From the NCBI GenBank assembly GCA_002325645.1, contig DCSN01000252.1, forward strand, positions 8,651 through 18,079: 9,429 nucleotides of DNA, in the 5' to 3' direction. Shown here in pieces: positions 4,809 through 9,429 of the stretch. The notes beneath the pieces are model-generated. The model was given only the letters and a program-made list of their open reading frames with translations. It was not told where the DNA came from and made no database searches. The stretch's first letter is position 1, and every line of letters begins with the position of its first letter. The position numbers and the translations under genes were made by a program. The stretch is from Pseudanabaena sp. UBA1465 (lineage in GTDB: Bacteria > Cyanobacteriota > Cyanobacteriia > Pseudanabaenales > Pseudanabaenaceae).

Positions 4809-6018
4809 ATGTCGTGTATTCGGCGTTAATCTTGACGTAATCATAGCTGAGGTCACAGCCCCACGCTGTACCATTGCCAAGACCATCACCTACGCCAACA
4901 TTAATGATTACGGTGTCATTTTTGAGGTAGTCACTGGCGGCTTGGCGATCGTATTCCTGCGGTGTGCCATCCTTCATCATCACAAAATCACCGAGTTGGA
5001 TATTCAACAGATCTTGATTGAAATCCACACCCGATCGCCCTGCGGCAGCAGCAATTCTGCCCCAATTAGGATCATTACCAAAGACGGCCGACTTGACCAA
5101 GGATGAACCCACAATGGTTTTGGCAATTTGGCGAGCCGCCTCGGTGCTAGATGCACCTGTGACATTTACCTCGATCATGCAGGTTGCGCCTTCACCATCA
5201 CGGGCGATCGCCTTGGCTAAGCTCATGCAGACTTCTTGCAGCATGGACTGTAATTGCTGAGCCGCAGGGGAATTCTCGTCATCGATAGTTATGCCCGATT
5301 GACCATTACACAGCGCTAATACCATGTCATTGGTGCTGGTATCGCCATCAACGGTGACTTGGTTAAAGCTTGCGTCAATGGAGCGCGACAGCATCGTTTG
5401 CCATAGCTTCGGCTCTACGCCAGCATCACAGGTAACAAATCCCAGCATCGTCGCCATATTGGGGTGAATCATGCCTGAACCTTTACAGATGCCGCCAATT
5501 CTGACGGGATGACCATCAATCATGGTTTCTAGGGCGATACTTTTAGGCACAGTATCAGTCGTCATGATTGATCGCGAGGCATCTTCGCCACCATCAGGGG
5601 AAATCAAGGTTGCAATTTTGGTAATTCCTGCCCTCATTTTGTCCATGAGTAGCTGCTTACCGATTACCCCCGTAGAAGCGACTAAAACCCCGTCTTCAGT
5701 ATTTAAGGCTTGTTGGACTAGGGCGGCACATTCCACGGCATTTTGCCAACCTGCTGCTCCTGTACTGGCATTGGCTTGTCCCGCATTACAAAGAATGGCG
5801 CTGACCTTGCTGCCTTTGGCTAATACTTCGCGGTTGAAATCGACGCAGGCGGCTCTGACACAGGACTTAGTAAACACACCTGCGGCGATCGCGGGTACAT
5901 CCGATGCAATGAGAGTGAGGTCAGGAGCGCCCGATGGTTTGAGTCCTGCGGTGATACCTGCGGCTTTATAGCCTTTTGCGGCGGTCACGCCGCCTGCGAT
6001 TACTTGCCAATCTGCCAT
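4807..6018 (-). CDS. argJ: Bifunctional glutamate N-acetyltransferase / amino-acid N-acetyltransferase (ArgJ)
   Basis: Cytoplasmic enzyme of arginine synthesis. It moves the acetyl group from N-acetylornithine to glutamate (cyclic pathway), and bifunctional forms also use acetyl-CoA. The 403 residues are full length. The autocleavage site is NMATMLGF: Ala189-Thr190, with Thr190 the new N-terminal nucleophile of the beta chain. NAGQAN (78-83), STGVIG (115-120, oxyanion region), KGSGMI (179-184) and VDGDTSTND (223-231) are classical ArgJ blocks. The C-terminus AWGCDLSYDYVKINAEYTT is a normal ending. Whether this copy is bifunctional cannot be told from sequence. ATG 6018 follows GAGGA on the minus strand at a rather long 13-base spacing. 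The gene is last in a probable three-gene operon, 59 bases after the thioesterase, with a hairpin in the gap. Confidence 0.96.
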   Translation of the reverse strand: MADWQVIAGGVTAAKGYKAAGITAGLKPSGAPDLTLIASDVPAIAAGVFTKSCVRAACVDFNREVLAKGSKVSAILCNAGQANASTGAAGWQNAVECAALVQQALNTEDGVLVASTGVIGKQLLMDKMRAGITKIATLISPDGGEDASRSIMTTDTVPKSIALETMIDGHPVRIGGICKGSGMIHPNMATMLGFVTCDAGVEPKLWQTMLSRSIDASFNQVTVDGDTSTNDMVLALCNGQSGITIDDENSPAAQQLQSMLQEVCMSLAKAIARDGEGATCMIEVNVTGASSTEAARQIAKTIVGSSLVKSAVFGNDPNWGRIAAAAGRSGVDFNQDLLNIQLGDFVMMKDGTPQEYDRQAASDYLKNDTVIINVGVGDGLGNGTAWGCDLSYDYVKINAEYTT

Positions 6019-6050
6019 GATTTTATTGATTTCCTCATTTAAAAACTAAT

Positions 6051-6073
6051 GGATCTACGCTAAGCGTAGATCC
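6051..6073. repeat. 10-bp inverted repeat between the thioesterase gene and argJ
   Basis: GGATCTACGC (6051-6060) and GCGTAGATCC (6064-6073) are perfect complements around TAA. Flanking AAT/ATT can extend the stem past one bulged base. It begins four bases past the thioesterase stop and ends about 30 bases before the argJ start. With no proper T-run it more likely partly attenuates or stabilises the operon mRNA than stops it. Confidence 0.65.
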
Positions 6074-6077
6074 CATT

Positions 6078-6554
6078 TCAAGATCCTGTTAGTTTAGCGA
6101 TCGCCCCTTCTAGGGAGCTTGGCAGCGATCGCAATAACTTACGCTTCTCAAAATCTACCGCCACAAGCGTAACCACTGCTGTTACACATAGATCTGTTTC
6201 GGTGCGAATTTGATATTCCCAGTTCAGACGGACTTTATCTGTCACCAACTTGGTCATGACCAGCAAATTGTCACCCATCCGCGCCGAGCGATGGTAGCGC
6301 AGCGACATTTCTACTACAGGCAAATCAACACCTGCGGAGACTAATTCTTCAAAGCTCATGCCCACAGTTCGTAGACATTCCACCCGCGCCTCTTCCATCC
6401 AATTGATATAGGAACCATGCCAAACCACACCCGAATAATCGGTATGGTGAGGATAGACATGAACCGCGTAATTAAACCAGCCCTCATTTTCAGGGTTTGG
6501 CTCAAATTTGGCGATCGCATTGGTTAAAGGATTAGAAGTAAGTTCAGCCGTCAT
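6078..6554 (-). CDS. Hot-dog fold acyl-CoA thioesterase (4HBT/YbgC type)
   Basis: 158 residues. The segment HHTDYSGVVWHGSYINWMEEARVE (36-58) is the 4-hydroxybenzoyl-CoA thioesterase/YbgC signature, with Asp39 in the catalytic position and the central helix after it. Residues 79-135 supply the following beta strands (PVVEMSLRYHRSARMGD, LNWEYQI, VTAVVTLVAVDFEKRK). The first 22 residues are a variable tail without a signal peptide. It should hydrolyse an acyl- or aryl-CoA in the cytoplasm; the substrate cannot be told. Cyanobacteria need such an enzyme for DHNA-CoA in phylloquinone synthesis, but this sequence is not obviously that branch. ATG 6554 has AGGT eight bases upstream. It lies 47 bases after the DUF3110 gene and 59 before argJ, suggesting co-transcription. 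Confidence 0.85.
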   Translation of the reverse strand: MTAELTSNPLTNAIAKFEPNPENEGWFNYAVHVYPHHTDYSGVVWHGSYINWMEEARVECLRTVGMSFEELVSAGVDLPVVEMSLRYHRSARMGDNLLVMTKLVTDKVRLNWEYQIRTETDLCVTAVVTLVAVDFEKRKLLRSLPSSLEGAIAKLTGS

Positions 6555-6601
6555 AAATGTTTACCTGATTATTTACCTGTTGCCTAAAATATAGCCACCA
6601 G

Positions 6602-6994
6602 CTACAGTAAATTTTCTAGGCGGCGGCGCATCATGGCAATTACGGGATCTTCTACCTCAATTTCATCTTCTAGATCATCTAGATTGGGCTGGGTTTTTTC
6701 GCGATCGCTATCCCAGTCAGTTTTATCAACATTTTTCTCAGGAGGAACCAACAAAGCATCAGTCGGTACGATGTTTAAGTCATAGTTGGCTTCTTTACAA
6801 AATTCTTCCAAATCTTTACTGTCAATACGTTCCACTGTTGGCGACAGAAAATCCTGTGCTTCCAGTAAACCTGCGTAACGAATTGCATCATCCTCCTGCT
6901 CGAAGGCGACGATGATATTATTACCTTCAATTTCTAGAGTATAAATGCCTTCATTGTCAGTGTTGGCGTTAAACAGCAATACCCAAACTTGCAT
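6602..6994 (-). CDS. DUF3110 domain protein (cyanobacterial/plastid conserved)
   Basis: 130 residues. The N-terminal part (1-82) carries the DUF3110 pattern: MQVWVLLFNANTDNEGIYTL, then VAFEQEDDAIRYAGLLEAQDFLSPTVERI and FCKEANYDLNIVP. This domain is found in cyanobacteria and plants, and its function is not established. It resembles a small alpha/beta fold, with no catalytic residues I can name. Residues 92-117 are an acidic, probably disordered linker (DWDSDREK, DDLEDEIEVED), and the end MMRRRLENLL is a basic-hydrophobic helix. It is first in the probable operon with the thioesterase and argJ. ATG 6994 gives the family's usual N-terminus; no clear Shine-Dalgarno is present. Confidence 0.85.
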   Translation of the reverse strand: MQVWVLLFNANTDNEGIYTLEIEGNNIIVAFEQEDDAIRYAGLLEAQDFLSPTVERIDSKDLEEFCKEANYDLNIVPTDALLVPPEKNVDKTDWDSDREKTQPNLDDLEDEIEVEDPVIAMMRRRLENLL

Positions 6995-7028
6995 ATCTGA
7001 AACTCGACCATTAGAAAAGCTTTAGTAT

Positions 7029-7037
7029 TGTATAACA
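7029..7037 (-). promoter_or_regulatory. Candidate extended -10 promoter for the DUF3110-thioesterase-argJ operon
   Basis: TGTTATACA on the minus strand fits an extended -10 (TGn followed by TATAnn) and lies about 34 bases before the first start codon. No good -35 hexamer is seen at 16-18 bases. The 177-base gap between this operon and the Hsp70-like gene is where the operon promoter should be. Confidence 0.35.
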
Positions 7038-7160
7038 TACGCAATCCTATTGATTTTTGAATATTTGGGCTTCTATTTGCTTTGTCAGTCCGAAAATTTA
7101 AAAACCATTAAAAACTATTGCCCAAAGGGATATGGAGTTTTCATTGATAATCTCATAGCA

Positions 7161-7184
7161 GCAGTTAAACACTAGACTAACTGC
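7161..7184. repeat. 7-bp inverted repeat around the Hsp70-like gene stop codon
   Basis: GCAGTTA (7161-7167) and TAACTGC (7178-7184) flank a 10-base loop that contains the stop codon (7172-7174). No T-run follows on the minus strand. As a terminator it is weak, and it could be chance. Confidence 0.35.
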
Positions 7185-8767
7185 ACCACAGACATATCTT
7201 CTAACAAATTTTGCTTAGTTAATAAATCTAGAACCGTAATCCTCAAAGTCCGCTTTTCATCAACTTGAAAGAAGACCTTGATGCGATCGCGGCCTGTTTG
7301 TCCAAGGGGATCAAGCTTGGCGATCGCCTGACTCTTGGCATTGAGAATCTGTACTGCCACTTGCTTCCCATCTAAAACACGGGTAACAAGTCGCTGATCC
7401 TCAAAATATACCTCCACATTCATTTCGCCTAACTCACCGATGACTAGCTCAATACTGGGCTGATCGGGCATCGATGCACCGAGGGTGATTTCTACGGGCT
7501 TAGCCAAGGGATAGGTTTCACCTGATTTAATAATCCTATGCCAGTTATGTTTTTTGTAGCGCTTATCCCAATAGCGCACACCATAGCTGTGATAGAGAAA
7601 GTCCTTGAGTTCCCAACCTTGAGCAATAGCGCCGTGGGCGATCGCCTCAAAGGGTTTATGAGCCTTCACTTTCTCTAAGGGGAAATGTCTTAAAGCCCAT
7701 TCTTTCACCGCAGGAACTTGGGAAGTACCACCGACTAACAACACAGCATCAATCTTTTCTAAATCAAAATTTTGACGGGTTGCTTGTTGTCGAACCCGAT
7801 CTAGAGCGCTATCGAGATTTGCAAAAAATTTATGTTGTTCGAGAATTTGATTTAGCTGCGATCGCGTCAAAGTTAACTCGTAGGACTCAAAAGTTTGATC
7901 ATTGAAATAAACTTCTGTAGTAGATTCGGTGCTAGAGAGCGCGATTTTGATTCTTTCTGCTAACCGAGTGATGAGAGAATTTTTGGGGATTCCTAACTCT
8001 CGATGGAAGTAATCAACAATCCAATTGTCAATGTCAATACCACCTAGATTTTGTCCAGTTTTTGCCAGCACTTTGGCGATTTGTGAATTTTGATTATTGG
8101 AGGCGGAAGTGTTTTTAATGATGCGATCGCCCCATTTCAACAAGAAACCTAAGGGCGATTTAGGTTGATCGGCTTCTGGTTGCACAAAAGCTAATTTCAC
8201 TAACGATAAATCTAATGTGCCGCCACCAAAATCTACTACTAATAGAGTTTCACCACCGCCATTAATGCCGTAGCCCAATGCGGCGGCGGTCGGTTCATCA
8301 AGGATTCGCACCTGATTAACGGTTAGCTTTTCACAAACTTCTCCTAACCAGTTGCGATAGGACTCAAAACTATCAACGGGAACCGTAAAAATCAGTGAAT
8401 CCACATCAGGTAAACGATCAATTATTCCCTTTAAGAACCATTCACCCACGAATTCAAATTCCACTTCACGCCCATCAAGTTCTGGTACAAACATCGATAC
8501 CTGAGAACCGATCGCCCTTTTAAAATCTTTAAAAAATCGCTGTTCGCCTTTGATATTTTTACTATCTAAACCGCGATCGCTAACCTCTTGACCGATTAAA
8601 ACCTTTTCTGTAACTGCATCCTGCACATACACAAAACTAGGAATTAAGGGCGGATTGTCCGCGATCAAACTGCTATAGTCTGTTAATTTGACAGTTGCAA
8701 TCTCTCCCTTTTCATTAATTCTCGCAACAACCGTATTACTTGTCCCAAAATCGATCGCATATTCCAT
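7172..8767 (-). CDS. Hsp70-family protein, short form lacking the C-terminal lid
   Basis: 531 residues, against about 640 in DnaK. The actin-like ATPase core is intact: phosphate-1 loop DFGTSNT (6-12), EPTAAALGYG (158-167), phosphate-2 loop VVDFGGGTLDLSLV (177-190) and adenosine loop VLLVGGTSQVP (342-352). A segment at about 194-235, between phosphate 2 and NLGGIDID, is some 25 residues longer than in DnaK and rich in K, Q, N and S. Residues 415-531 form a beta-rich substrate-like domain ending in IKVFFQVDEKRTLRITVLDLLT, which echoes the end of the DnaK SBD-beta. The alpha-helical lid and EEVD-like tail are missing. It is probably a specialised ATP-dependent chaperone, not the housekeeping DnaK. 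ATG 8767 has no good Shine-Dalgarno. The DUF29 gene ends 61 bases upstream on the same strand; no grpE or dnaJ is present. Confidence 0.88.
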   Translation of the reverse strand: MEYAIDFGTSNTVVARINEKGEIATVKLTDYSSLIADNPPLIPSFVYVQDAVTEKVLIGQEVSDRGLDSKNIKGEQRFFKDFKRAIGSQVSMFVPELDGREVEFEFVGEWFLKGIIDRLPDVDSLIFTVPVDSFESYRNWLGEVCEKLTVNQVRILDEPTAAALGYGINGGGETLLVVDFGGGTLDLSLVKLAFVQPEADQPKSPLGFLLKWGDRIIKNTSASNNQNSQIAKVLAKTGQNLGGIDIDNWIVDYFHRELGIPKNSLITRLAERIKIALSSTESTTEVYFNDQTFESYELTLTRSQLNQILEQHKFFANLDSALDRVRQQATRQNFDLEKIDAVLLVGGTSQVPAVKEWALRHFPLEKVKAHKPFEAIAHGAIAQGWELKDFLYHSYGVRYWDKRYKKHNWHRIIKSGETYPLAKPVEITLGASMPDQPSIELVIGELGEMNVEVYFEDQRLVTRVLDGKQVAVQILNAKSQAIAKLDPLGQTGRDRIKVFFQVDEKRTLRITVLDLLTKQNLLEDMSVVQLV

Positions 8768-8828
8768 TATTTTCTGGTTTTGATAGTGATCTAGAGAGTA
8801 GGATTCGCGCCCCCCTCCTATTTTTGTT

Positions 8829-9308
8829 TTACTCTGGCAAATAGTCTATATCTAAAACTTGTTCTGGTGTAAAGGGAAAAATCCCAGAAAAATCAGATAT
8901 AGGTAAACCCGTTTCAATAGATGCCATTTTGCGAGCCGTTTGATAACATTCTGGAAATACTTCTTGATAGTAGCATTGTAGACTAGGACTAGGTTTAAAG
9001 GCTTTTCTTAAGCGATGGCGATGTTCAAAAATCGTTAATAGCCAACTGCGCGATCGCAACTGTGGCTGATGGCAATATTTTAATAAATGCATCAAAATTA
9101 TTTCTAAATTACTCTCAAGGGCATCTCTTTGACTCCCACTCATATCATCAAGTTCTTCTAATAAATTAGGAATATCAAGTTGATTGAACTTACCTTCTCG
9201 CAAAAGCTGCATCATCGTTTCAACCCACAAACAATAGTCTTGATCGTAGATATCGATATTTTCCGTAGGTAATGGTGACAAGACTACATCTGTAATTGTA
9301 AGGCTCAT
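8829..9308 (-). CDS. DUF29 family protein
   Basis: 159 residues with the full DUF29 pattern: YDQDYCLWVE (21-30), LLREGKF (35-41), LDIPNLLEEL (44-53), a helix leading to LLKYCHQP (75-82), SRSWLLTI (86-93) and SPSL (107-110). The family is all-helical, very abundant in cyanobacteria in many paralogues, and of unknown function. ATG 9308 is supported by a good Shine-Dalgarno, AGGAG at 9317-9321, eight bases upstream. It precedes the Hsp70-like gene by 61 bases on the same strand, so the two may share a transcript. The gap has a purine-rich GGAGGGGGG stretch on the minus strand and no terminator. Confidence 0.88.
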   Translation of the reverse strand: MSLTITDVVLSPLPTENIDIYDQDYCLWVETMMQLLREGKFNQLDIPNLLEELDDMSGSQRDALESNLEIILMHLLKYCHQPQLRSRSWLLTIFEHRHRLRKAFKPSPSLQCYYQEVFPECYQTARKMASIETGLPISDFSGIFPFTPEQVLDIDYLPE

Positions 9309-9361
9309 GGATCACGCTCCTGTAGCTACTTGTTTTCAGTATAGCTATAGCTAAGCAAATT

Positions 9362-9380
9362 ACAGCGCTTTGCGCCGCCA
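9362..9380. repeat. Degenerate copy of the GCGC-triloop palindrome
   Basis: GCGC (9365-9368), TTT, GCGC (9372-9375), then CGCC. The right side GCGCCGCC is identical to the arm core of the palindrome at 104-134, while the left side has lost symmetry beyond GCGC. It lies upstream of the DUF29 gene, which is the last gene I can see before the window ends. Confidence 0.5.
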
Positions 9381-9429
9381 CCATCTCTGGTTTTACACTA
9401 TATTTACTTACAGCAATTGTCGATCAAAC

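Noticed and set aside
5018..5971. Two open frames on the plus strand opposite argJ
   Set aside because: Antisense to a fully conserved argJ. Such long shadow frames are common opposite genes with strong codon bias.

Overview
The window looks like a cyanobacterial chromosome, possibly from the Pseudanabaena lineage. The genus is only a guess; the phylum is well supported. The octamer GCGATCGC (HIP1) occurs more than 20 times in 9.4 kb, mostly inside genes, which is a cyanobacterial signature. The gene families agree: a DUF3110 protein, a DUF29 protein, a Uma2/DUF820 nuclease, a lidless Hsp70 and a CxC-rich gamma-glutamylcyclotransferase-like protein.

Layout. Positions 1-1030 hold a cyanobacterial-type repeat, a strong hairpin terminator and the minus-strand LD-carboxypeptidase gene (ldcA). 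Next, also on the minus strand, is a gamma-glutamylcyclotransferase-like gene with two long perfect inverted repeats at its 3' end. A 304-base gene-free stretch separates it from chrA, a two-domain chromate transporter on the plus strand, followed by a plus-strand Uma2 endonuclease gene.

From about 4031 to 4713 the DNA looks like scar tissue. There is an antisense remnant of a second Uma2 gene, then the N-terminal part of a tyrosine recombinase with no catalytic domain, then tRNA-Leu(UAA) on the minus strand with its 3' end facing the recombinase fragment. This is the usual geometry of an element integrated at a tRNA gene, here decayed.

From 4773 to 6994 lies a probable minus-strand operon: DUF3110 protein, hot-dog thioesterase, then argJ, closed by a perfect 36-base palindromic terminator. 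From 7172 to 9308, also on the minus strand, a DUF29 gene precedes the Hsp70-like gene by 61 bases.

The housekeeping content covers cell-wall turnover, arginine synthesis, anion transport, thioester hydrolysis and chaperone activity, and does not form one pathway. I found no convincing new multi-gene system. The most distinctive pattern is structural: palindromes whose tip is always GC-NNN-GC with a short loop, and four genes whose stop codon lies inside the stem of an inverted repeat.
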